Below, in pieces: positions 26,142 through 35,596 of a stretch of DNA of 64,000 nucleotides; the stretch's first letter is position 1; the number at the start of each line of letters is the position of its first letter. Origin of the DNA: Frankia alni ACN14a (lineage in GTDB: Bacteria; Actinomycetota; Actinomycetes; Frankiales; Frankiaceae); assembly GCF_000058485.1 (NCBI RefSeq), contig NC_008278.1:486962-550961 (forward strand), given 5' to 3'. The notes beneath the pieces were generated by a model. It was not told where the DNA came from. It saw nothing but the letters and a program-made list of their open reading frames with translations, and did no database searches. The position numbers and the translations under genes are program-made.

Positions 26142-29100
26142 GTCGTCCCCGCCCGCGCGGGGATCTTCCCGGGGGGCGATCATCTGCGGCACCTGCGAGG
26201 TGGTCGTCCCCGCCCGCGCGGGGATCTTCCGCAGGTCGTCCTGTCGGCGCCGGCGTCGACTTCGTCGTCCCCGCCCGCGCGGGGATCTTCCCCGTCGAAG
26301 CGGGCGATGTCGGCTACTGGGCCCGTCGTCCCCGCCCGCGCGGGGATCTTCCCTCCCCGACGGGACGCTGACGACGATTCCGTCCGTCGTCCCCGCCCGC
26401 GCGGGGATCTTCCCCCGGCTGACCCGATCTCACCCCGCGGGTCGACGTCGTCCCCGCCCGCGCGGGGATCTTCCCTCGTTCGGGTCAGCCACGGCGCCGC
26501 CACCTCTGTCGTCCCCGCCCGCGCGGGGATCTTCCCGGGACGCCGCCGCCGAACGGGCAAGGCAGTGGGTCGTCCCCGCCCGCGCGGGGATCTTCCGACC
26601 GTCAGTGTTGTAGCCGAGCGCTTCTGCTTGTCGTCCCCGCCCGCGCGGGGATCTTCCCTCGGCGGCGAGTTTCGACGCGGCGGACACACCGTCGTCCCCG
26701 CCCGCGCGGGGATCTTCCCCCGGACACGTCACGCCACATGTCCGAGAAGAAGTCGTCCCCGCCCGCGCGGGGATCTTCCCTCTCCACCGGCGGAGACCAC
26801 GCCGGCGTACCGGTCGTCCCCGCCCGCGCGGGGATCTTCCGCACGGAGCCGCGCGGCACGGCCAGACCTCGTGGGTCGTCCCCGCCCGCGCGGGGATCTT
26901 CCGGCGCCGAGCAGCGCGGCCAGCAGCGCCGCCTGGTCGTCCCCGCCCGCGCGGGGATCTTCCGCTTCCCTGCGTCGCCTCGGAGGCCGCCGAGCGGTCG
27001 TCCCCGCCCGCGCGGGGATCTTCCCGCGCCGATCAGGGCGCCGGCGCCGGGGGTGGGGTCGTCCCCGCCCGCGCGGGGATCTTCCGGGGCGCAGGTCGAG
27101 CGCGACGTGGTGCGGGGGGTCGTCCCCGCCCGCGCGGGGATCTTCCTCCAGCGTCGAGGTACCGTGCCACGCTCCTTTCGTCGTCCCCGCCCGCGCGGGG
27201 ATCTTCCGGCGCGGCCCGGTCTCCGCGCTTGGTTCGCCCTGTCGTCCCCGCCCGCGCGGGGATCTTCCCCAGCCCCACGGCGAGTTGTCACCGGCCTGCA
27301 CGTCGTCCCCGCCCGCGCGGGGATCTTCCCGGCACCCTCGTCTGCGTGAACGGGTCAACCAGGTCGTCCCCGCCCGCGCGGGGATCTTCCCCCGTCCCGG
27401 CCGAGCGGGTACACCTTGCCGATGTCGTCCCCGCCCGCGCGGGGATCTTCCCCGGCCGACACTGTCATTCCAGCCGCGCGCCACGTCGTCCCCGCCCGCG
27501 CGGGGATCTTCCGTAGTCGCGGAGCACCAGGCCGTGGGTGGCGACGTCGTCCCCGCCCGCGCGGGGATCTTCCGTAGGCACTGTCCCGGTAGATCATAAA
27601 CGGCGCGTCGTCCCCGCCCGCGCGGGGATCTTCCGGAGATGCACGCTCGCGCCGAGGTCACCATCCGGTCGTCCCCGCCCGCGCGGGGATCTTCCGGGCG
27701 AGTACGTGGGAGTGACCCTCGGCGACGAGTCGTCCCCGCCCGCGCGGGGATCTTCCTGATCGCTGCGCCCATTGTGGTGACTCTGGACCGTCGTCCCCGC
27801 CCGCGCGGGGATCTTCCCCGCACCATCAGCGACGCGATCGGCGCCGTCCTGTCGTCCCCGCCCGCGCGGGGATCTTCCCCGGCGTTGGGTGCGGCCCCGG
27901 ACGCGGTGCCAGTCGTCCCCGCCCGCGCGGGGATCTTCCCCTCATGCCCATCGCCGCCGACCCGGCGATCCGGTCGTCCCCGCCCGCGCGGGGATCTTCC
28001 TCAAGCTGCCCGAAAAAAAACCCGGCGGCGGCAGTCGTCCCCGCCCGCGCGGGGATCTTCCTCGCGCGGCGGCGGCCCAGCCAACGATTTCCGGGTCGTC
28101 CCCGCCCGCGCGGGGATCTTCCTGCCTGAGTTGCGCACCGGCGGCGGCGTACGGGGTCGTCCCCGCCCGCGCGGGGATCTTCCGGCGCGGCCCGGTCTCC
28201 GCGGCTGGTTCGCCCTGTCGTCCCCGCCCGCGCGGGGATCTTCCCCGACCTTGGGCCGTCCTGACGGCCTCGAGCTGGTCGTCCCCGCCCGCGCGGGGAT
28301 CTTCCCTGATTCGGTCTATCATTGATCATGGTGGTCCTGTCGTCCCCGCCCGCGCGGGGATCTTCCGCTGGCCGGCCCCGGTCGCGCCGGCGAGCACGGG
28401 TCGTCCCCGCCCGCGCGGGGATCTTCCCGCGGTCGGCGCGGTCGCCTCGATCGAGCCCGGGTCGTCCCCGCCCGCGCGGGGATCTTCCCACGGCCTCCGG
28501 ATCAAGACCGGTTCGAGTTTCGTCGTCCCCGCCCGCGCGGGGATCTTCCTGACGAAGATGCGCCGATGTGCCGATCATGCAAGTCGTCCCCGCCCGCGCG
28601 GGGATCTTCCCCTGCTCGGATGCGTCTTGGAATGGTCGGTGGCGTCGTCCCCGCCCGCGCGGGGATCTTCCCTTGGTGTGGGCGGCCGGGCAGGTCGTCG
28701 GCTCGTCGTCCCCGCCCGCGCGGGGATCTTCCGGCGGCGGTCGAGGCGCTCACCCACGTCGCGGCGTCGTCCCCGCCCGCGCGGGGATCTTCCCTGGACA
28801 GCCTCCTCACCGACGGCGACGACGGTGTCGTCCCCGCCCGCGCGGGGATCTTCCCCAGGAGACCAGCCGATGAGCGCCATCGAAGTCGTCGTCCCCGCCC
28901 GCGCGGGGATCTTCCCGCTGGCTCGTTGGCCGCTACGGCCCGAACTGGGTCGTCCCCGCCCGCGCGGGGATCTTCCCCTCCAGCTCGGAAGGACCCCCTG
29001 TGCCCGGCTGTCGTCCCCGCCCGCGCGGGGATCTTCCCGCTGGCTCGTTGGCCGCTACGGCCCGAACTGGGTCGTCCCCGCCCGCGCGGGGATCTTCCCC

Positions 29101-31841
29101 TCCAGCTCGGAAGGACCCCCTGTGCCCGGCTGTCGTCCCCGCCCGCGCGGGGATCTTCCCGCTGGCTCGTTGGCCGCTACGGCCCGAACTGGGTCGTCCC
29201 CGCCCGCGCGGGGATCTTCCCCTCCAGCTCGGAAGGACCCCCTGTGCCCGGCTGTCGTCCCCGCCCGCGCGGGGATCTTCCGCCGCCTACCGGCTTCTAC
29301 ACCTGTCCGGGCTGGTCGTCCCCGCCCGCGCGGGGATCTTCCGATTTGAAACAGCGTGAATATTCGGGGCCGCGGGTCGTCCCCGCCCGCGCGGGGATCT
29401 TCCTTCGGGCCTGTGGCATGGGATCTGTTCGGGCACGTCGTCCCCGCCCGCGCGGGGATCTTCCTCCGCATCCCCGCCTCCGACATCCGCGACGGCGGTC
29501 GTCCCCGCCCGCGCGGGGATCTTCCCCCTCTGACGATCGGCGCCGGCAGCTACTTCTCGTCGTCCCCGCCCGCGCGGGGATCTTCCTTCGATCGCCTGGG
29601 AGATGAACGGCACCTACTTGTCGTCCCCGCCCGCGCGGGGATCTTCCGGCAGACGACATGAGCTGGGGAGATGAGCGCCGGTCGTCCCCGCCCGCGCGGG
29701 GATCTTCCCCGCGGCCTGTAGGCACAGGAACGCGCCGGTCAGTCGTCCCCGCCCGCGCGGGGATCTTCCGCCGCTTACACGGCGTACCTGCGGGAGATCC
29801 CGGTCGTCCCCGCCCGCGCGGGGATCTTCCCCTACAGGCCGCTGTCGGTGGCCTCGTCGACGTGTCGTCCCCGCCCGCGCGGGGATCTTCCCTCCAACTC
29901 CAGTAGAGAGGGGGTCGCGCTGTGGTCGTCCCCGCCCGCGCGGGGATCTTCCGTCACCGAGGTCGACCGTCTGCGCGCACTGGTGGTCGTCCCCGCCCGC
30001 GCGGGGATCTTCCTTCGCAGGTCCCGGTGTCCCAGCGGGATCGCGGGTCGTCCCCGCCCGCGCGGGGATCTTCCGCGGACATCAGCCAGCTCGAGCACCT
30101 CCGCCGGGTCGTCCCCGCCCGCGCGGGGATCTTCCGGGTCGACGTCGTAGCGCGCGTCCCCTCGCCAGGTCGTCCCCGCCCGCGCGGGGATCTTCCGCCG
30201 CTGTCCGCCGCCCGAATCGGCGAGCTGGCGTCGTCCCCGCCCGCGCGGGGATCTTCCCCGGGACCGCTGCGGCTCCGGGATGCTCCCGACGTCGTCCCCG
30301 CCCGCGCGGGGATCTTCCCCGCTGTGCGTGACCCAGGAGACCGACAGGGACGTCGTCCCCGCCCGCGCGGGGATCTTCTGGTCGGACGGACGGGCGGACA
30401 CGTCCCGCAACGGTCGTCCCCGCCCGCGCGGGGATCTTCCGAAGAAGGCCGCGACCCCCGCCACACCGACGGCGTCGTCCCCGCCCGCGCGGGGATCTTC
30501 CTCTGCCGGCAAAGGGCGGCGGTCGGGCGCTGCGGTCGTCCCCGCCCGCGCGGGGATCTTCCCCCGCGGCATTTGATCGGCCAGGGCGGTGAACGGGTCG
30601 TCCCCGCCCGCGCGGGGATCTTCCCCCCGGGTAGCCCTCGGTGTCCGAGACGTCCATGTCGTCCCCGCCCGCGCGGGGATCTTCCTGGGTCCACGGCGTC
30701 GCCGCCGACCCGTTCCAGGTCGTCCCCGCCCGCGCGGGGATCTTCCCCCCGAGTTGTAGACGCGGACGCCGGCGGACTCGTCGTCCCCGCCCGCGCGGGG
30801 ATCTTCCGCGCCGTCCCGGACTCGGCGTAGCGGGTGACGAGTCGCCCCCGCCCGCGCGGGGATCTTCCTGAGTTAGCGATCATGTCGTTTTCGCGCATAG
30901 CGTCGTCCCCGCCCGCGCGGGGATCTTCCGCCGAGCGTGAGGTGATGAAAGCCGACCTGCTCGTCGTCCCCGCCCGCGCGGGGATCTTCCCGCGAGGAGG
31001 GGGGCGTTGAGCCGGACCCATCGGTCGTCCCCGCCCGCGCGGGGATCTTCCGCACTCGGATCGGCACTCCCATCTGGCGCGGCGGTCGTCCCCGCCCGCG
31101 CGGGGATCTTCCCTCACCCGGTCAACCTCCACCCTCCGGCCGAGGTCGTCCCCGCCCGCGCGGGGATCTTCCTAGGAATTGACCTCACCGGGCCCGAGCG
31201 GGACGGTCGTCCCCGCCCGCGCGGGGATCTTCCTCCCCGCGGCGCCGACGCGTTCGCTCGCGCATGGTCGTCCCCGCCCGCGCGGGGATCTTCCTCGGTC
31301 GAGTCTCCTTAGCGGCGCTTCCTCTTGGTCGTCCCCGCCCGCGCGGGGATCTTCCGCTGTTCATCAAGAACGGCTGGGCCCCGACGGGGTCGTCCCCGTC
31401 CGCGCGGGGATCTTCCTCCGCCGGTACCCGACGCGCCGATGGCCATTGCGTCGTCCCCGCCCGCGCGGGGATCTTCCCCCCACCACCGGCACCTGGACCC
31501 CGACCGACAGGTCGTCCCCGCCCGCGCGGGGATCTTCCCGCGGGATCACCCGAGTTGGCGCTCGGGCCCCGGTCGTCCCCGCCCGCGCGGGGATCTTCCT
31601 CTCTATTTCGCCGAGAACCACACGCCGACGAAGTCGTCCCCGCCCGCGCGGGGATCTTCCGATGGTGGCGGTGGGCGGCGCGTCGTAGGTGACGTCGTCC
31701 CCGTCCGCGCAGGGATCTTCCGCCCCGCCAGGATGATCATGGGGTGCGGACGGTCGTCTCCGCCCGCGCGGGAATCTTCCTCTCCCGTTCGGCGGCCAGC
31801 ACAGCTTGGGCGGGTCGTCCCCGCTCGCGCAGGGATCTTCC
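26142..31841 (+). CRISPR. CRISPR array 1, type I-E, 94 repeats
   Basis: 94 repeats of 28 bases and 93 spacers, nearly all 33 bases (period 61; a few are 31, 32 or 34). The repeat begins GTCGTCCCCG, has a 6-bp stem CCCCGC/GCGGGG around the loop CCGC, and ends ATCTTCC, the future crRNA 5' handle. Repeats are essentially perfect up to about 30.8 kb. Toward cas3 they decay: single changes at 30841 and 31389, two changes each at 31694, 31753 and 31814. Leader-distal repeats are the oldest, so the leader is on the left and transcription runs toward cas3. A two-spacer block is triplicated at 28888-29253. Confidence 0.99.
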
Positions 31842-32081
31842 GGCGGGCTCGGTCGGCCGTGGTGGGTGAGCGGGGGATGGCCCGACCGTCGGTGCGGGCC
31901 TTGGTGCAGGCGAGCCGCGTCAGGGATGACCGCGGTTCTGGTGTGGGGTCGGTCGGCACCCAGAAGTGCGGGTTGGCCTCGGGTAGGCATGGCACCTGGT
32001 TGGTCGCGGGGTGCTGATGGTGGGCTGCGAAGCGCATGGTTGGATGGTGTGTTCGATGGTCCTGCTCGGGGGATGTGGTCC

Positions 32082-34904
32082 ATGGATGACGCGTTGGCAG
32101 TGGTGTGGGGGAAGTCGAAGGCGCCGGAGTCGATGCACCTATTGCTCGGGCATCTGCTTGATACCGCGGCTGTTGCGGAGCTTGTCTGGGATAACTTTCT
32201 TTCGCCCGCCGTACAGCGTTTTCTTGATGACTGTAGCCGGGGTCGAGGGCGGTCGCTGTTCGCTCTTCTGTGTGGACTGCATGATGTGGGTAAGGCGACT
32301 CCGGCATTTCAGATGAAGGACGCGGCGCTGGCCGACCGGGTCCGGGCAGCCGGTTTGGACTGGGGGGATCTCACCGTCGATCAGGGTCGGCGATGGCATC
32401 ACGCGCGAGCAGGTGCGGTCATCGTCAAACGTCGGCTGCGTGAAGCGGGATGGAGGCCGTCGGCATGTGCCTGGGCCTGGCCTTTGATCGCTGGTCATCA
32501 CGGGCTGGTACCGGGTGCTGATCGGCTGAAGCCAAGTACTCCCAATGCGCAGGGACGAGGCGTGTGGGCGCAGGCTCAGACCGTGTTCGTCGACCGGGTT
32601 GCCGCCGAGCTCGGTATTGATGTCGTTTCGCTTGCCGAGGTGAGGACTCCTCGCCGTGGCAGCCAGCTTACCTTGTCGGGCCTGATCATTATGGCGGACT
32701 GGATCGCCAGCGATGAGAAGCATTTCCAGGGTCAGGCGGAACTCTCCGAGGTGTCGCTGGAGTGTTCGCGTGAGCGGGCCGGTAAGGCTTGGGATCGGCT
32801 CGGATTGCGAGGAGGGTGGCGCGTCGAGCGGCTGGCGTCCGGCGTCGACGGTGAGCCGGATCTGATCAGGCGCCGGTTTGGTCAGTCGGCGCGGGCGGTG
32901 CAGGGCAGTGCCGTGCGGCTGGCTGAGGAGATGCCGACCCCTGGCCTTATGATCATCGAGGCGCCGATGGGTGAGGGCAAGACCGAGGCGGCGTTCGGCG
33001 CAGCCGAAGTCCTGGCGCGCCGGTTCGGAGCCGATGGGGTGTTCGTGGGGATGCCGACCCAGGCGACCAGCGACCCGATGTTCGGCAGGGTGCGGACCTG
33101 GTCGCTTTCCATCGATCCGGAGGTTCCCCTCGGTCTGTTGCACGGGCGAGCGCGGTTCAACAAGGAATGGGCGGCGCTTCGATCGCAGGTCACCTTCACC
33201 GGGATCGATGACGAGCTCGACGAATATGGTCTGCCTGATGAGTTCGGCGTCGGCGCGGCGACCACGACGGGTCCACGCCATACGATCGATGGGGTGGCGG
33301 CGGCTGAATGGTTTCTCGGCCCGAAGCGGGGCCTGTTGGCGCCGGTGACGGTGGGCACCATAGACCAGCTTCTGCATGCGGCCACGCGGACCAAGCACGT
33401 GATGCTACGCCATGCCGGCCTGGCCGGGCGGGTGGTGATCCTCGACGAGGTGCATGCCTATGACGTGTACATGGCTCAGTTTCTCTTCGAGGCGCTGCGG
33501 TGGCTGGCGGACACCGGAGTTCCGGTGATTCTTCTGTCTGCCACGCTCCCACCTGCTCAGCGTGCTGAGCTTGTCCGGGCCTACCTCCAGGGGGCGCTAC
33601 AGAAACGAGATATCGATGTCTCGGCGTTGCCAGCTCCCCGGGGATACCCCCGGGTGACCACCGCATGGGCGTACGAGGGCGCACCTGATTTCGGCAGGGC
33701 AACCGACCCGGCCTGGATGACTCTGCCGCCGATCGAGGTGGAGGTTCTCGCGGAGAACGCGGACTTCTCCGTCGACGCCGTCGCCGACCGGGTGATCCGC
33801 GAGGTGGGTGGTGGCGGGTGCGCGCTGGTCGTGTGTAACACGGTCGCCCGCGCCCAGGACGTCTATGCTGCGATACGCCCGGAGTTCGGCCAGGACGTCG
33901 TGCTGCTCCACGCTCGCCTCGTCGCAGGGGAACGCGCGGCCCGCACCGAAACTGTGGTGGACCTGCTTGGACCACCGGGCCGGGGCACGGCTCGCCCTGG
34001 CCGGCTCGTCGTGGTGGCGACCCAGGTAGCCGAACAATCGTTCGATGTCGACGTGGATCTCCTGGTCAGTGATCTGGCGCCGATCGACCTGCTGCTCCAG
34101 CGTGCCGGCCGACTCTTCCGGCACCGTCGCCCGGATCGAGGACGCGAGCCCAAGGTGATCGTCTGTGGGCTTCGTGTCGACGCTGAGGGCCTGCCGCGAT
34201 GGCCGGGTGGAAGCCGCGCCGTCTATGGCGATCATCTGCTGTTGCGGTCGGCGGCTCTCGTCCTGGAGGCTGCGGCGGGAGCGGGCTGGTCCGTCCCGGC
34301 GCAGGTTCCCGAGCTGGTCACCGCGGGCTACGGTGACGAGCCACTCGGGCCGGACGCCTGGTCGCAGAGCGCCACCCGGTATAGGCAGGAATGGGCCGAC
34401 CGCGAGGCGGACCGTACGGTCCGCGCCGCGGACTTCCTCCTGTCCGGTCCGGACAAGCTGGGCGTGAAGACCTTGGAGGGCCTGCACGAGCGGGCGACAG
34501 CCGTGCTTACCACGGAGGAGCGGGTCGCGGCCGTGGTCCGGGACGGCGACGAGTCCGTCGAAGTCGTCCTGGTCCGAGGCGATCCGGCCGGCGGCTACCG
34601 CTCGCTCGCCGGCCGCAGCCTCGGCAGGCACGGCGAGGCTGCCATCTCCGACGACACGCTATTGGAACAGGTGTTTGCAGACACGGTCCGTCTGCCTGCG
34701 AACAAGGCACTGACCGCCGTCGCGATCAAAGAGCTGGCCCCGCTACCCGGCTGGCAGGGCGACCCCTGGCTACGACGAGCCCGCGCCCTCGTTCTCGACG
34801 ACGATCTGTCGACAACGCTGGGCGGCCACCGCCTGAGCTACAGCCACGAGACCGGCCTGTCACACGAGCGGCTCGGGCATCCATGGACCCATGGGCACAG
34901 GTAA
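32082..34904 (+). CDS. cas3: CRISPR-associated helicase/nuclease Cas3
   Basis: Signature nuclease-helicase of type I-E, about 940 residues, recruited by Cascade to unwind and cut target DNA. The N-terminal HD nuclease domain has GLHDVGK with H67/D68, HHARAGAVI and AGHHGLVPG. The superfamily 2 helicase follows with Walker A GEGKT at about 297, DEVH at 455-458, LLSATLP, and QRAGRLFRHRR at 673. A C-terminal Cas3 domain ends the protein. ATG 32082 has GGGGG nine bases upstream; ATG 32073 is an alternative. The open frame runs back into the array, but that part is not coding. It is first of the cas genes and is separated from cse1 by about 690 bases. Confidence 0.97.
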   Translation: MDDALAVVWGKSKAPESMHLLLGHLLDTAAVAELVWDNFLSPAVQRFLDDCSRGRGRSLFALLCGLHDVGKATPAFQMKDAALADRVRAAGLDWGDLTVDQGRRWHHARAGAVIVKRRLREAGWRPSACAWAWPLIAGHHGLVPGADRLKPSTPNAQGRGVWAQAQTVFVDRVAAELGIDVVSLAEVRTPRRGSQLTLSGLIIMADWIASDEKHFQGQAELSEVSLECSRERAGKAWDRLGLRGGWRVERLASGVDGEPDLIRRRFGQSARAVQGSAVRLAEEMPTPGLMIIEAPMGEGKTEAAFGAAEVLARRFGADGVFVGMPTQATSDPMFGRVRTWSLSIDPEVPLGLLHGRARFNKEWAALRSQVTFTGIDDELDEYGLPDEFGVGAATTTGPRHTIDGVAAAEWFLGPKRGLLAPVTVGTIDQLLHAATRTKHVMLRHAGLAGRVVILDEVHAYDVYMAQFLFEALRWLADTGVPVILLSATLPPAQRAELVRAYLQGALQKRDIDVSALPAPRGYPRVTTAWAYEGAPDFGRATDPAWMTLPPIEVEVLAENADFSVDAVADRVIREVGGGGCALVVCNTVARAQDVYAAIRPEFGQDVVLLHARLVAGERAARTETVVDLLGPPGRGTARPGRLVVVATQVAEQSFDVDVDLLVSDLAPIDLLLQRAGRLFRHRRPDRGREPKVIVCGLRVDAEGLPRWPGGSRAVYGDHLLLRSAALVLEAAAGAGWSVPAQVPELVTAGYGDEPLGPDAWSQSATRYRQEWADREADRTVRAADFLLSGPDKLGVKTLEGLHERATAVLTTEERVAAVVRDGDESVEVVLVRGDPAGGYRSLAGRSLGRHGEAAISDDTLLEQVFADTVRLPANKALTAVAIKELAPLPGWQGDPWLRRARALVLDDDLSTTLGGHRLSYSHETGLSHERLGHPWTHGHR

Positions 34905-34957
34905 CTCTAGGTGCACATGCCTCGGGGTCACCCGAACTCGGGATCTCTTCGGGTGGG

Positions 34958-34985
34958 TGGAACCCCGCGATGGCGGGGACAACGG
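34958..34985 (+). other. Lone repeat-like hairpin between cas3 and cse1
   Basis: A 28-base element with the same stem as the CRISPR repeats (CCCCGC 34963-34968, GCGGGG 34973-34978) and a 4-base loop (GATG). The flanks (TGGAA and ACAACGG) do not match the repeat. Could be a degenerate repeat, the cas3 terminator, or chance in GC-rich DNA. Confidence 0.3.
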
Positions 34986-35271
34986 CAGCGCTACAGGTGC
35001 CCGCGGACGACCCCAGCGTGGCTGGGCTACCCCAAGCTACCAACTTCCGTGGCTCCTGCATCGGGTCCGGCTGCCAGCTGGCCGGTTCGGCGCGCCACGG
35101 GTGCCCGGTTGGGCAGCGCTGACAGGGGCCCGATTCAACAGTCATCTGGAGTGTGGGCTATCGTCCTGAACCGTGTGGATCAGCAGTCTCCTCCCGCGCG
35201 CCCGATCCGGTACTCAGCCTTACCGCGGAACTGGGCTCCGGAGGAGTTGGGTGCGCCCTGCTGGCCCGGGG

Positions 35272-35502
35272 ATGATCGTGTGGGGACCGCCGGCCCTCGC
35301 AGCAGTCCCGACCGCACCTGCGTGGGCGGTCGTCCTGACCATGATGATCTGGGGGATCCTCGGTGCACTCCGAGCTGTGTTCCCACAGGACTCAAAGCAT
35401 CGGCGCGATCTGCTGCGCGATTGGCTACGTCATCGTGAAAGATCGTCGCGTCGTCGCAATCGTCGGCGAGGTGGGCGCTCCGCGGGCCGTCGCGACAACT
35501 GA
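35272..35502 (+). CDS. Small basic membrane protein inside the cas operon
   Basis: 76-residue frame between cas3 and cse1. One strongly hydrophobic segment (PAWAVVLTMMIWGILGALRA, about residues 15-34) is followed by a long, very basic tail (HRRDLLRDWLRHRERSSRRR and onward), predicted to lie in the cytoplasm. ATG 35272 lacks a strong ribosome-binding site. GAGGAG lies about 30 bases upstream. It points the same way as the cas genes and ends 94 bases before cse1. It is not a known Cas protein. The composition suggests a small membrane effector, a phage-derived membrane protein or a spurious frame. I favour a real gene because of the clean hydrophobic/basic division. Confidence 0.5.
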   Translation: MIVWGPPALAAVPTAPAWAVVLTMMIWGILGALRAVFPQDSKHRRDLLRDWLRHRERSSRRRNRRRGGRSAGRRDN

Positions 35503-35596
35503 TCCCGGTGAGGCGACGCGCCGGGTTCCAGAACTGTCGGTGGGGCTTGATAGACCTGTGTGCGCAGGTAGATCGATTTCTGATGGGGGAGGGCGG

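Noticed and set aside
25752..31692. Long open frames across CRISPR array 1 (and array 2) reading repeated RPRPRGDLP or SSPPARGSS units
   Set aside because: They are translations of the GC-rich repeats and spacers with no stop codons. No protein gene is expected inside the array.
31806..32081. Upstream extension of cas3 into the last repeat of array 1
   Set aside because: The extra ~90 residues are repeat-derived and unlike Cas3. The HD domain starts after ATG 32082.
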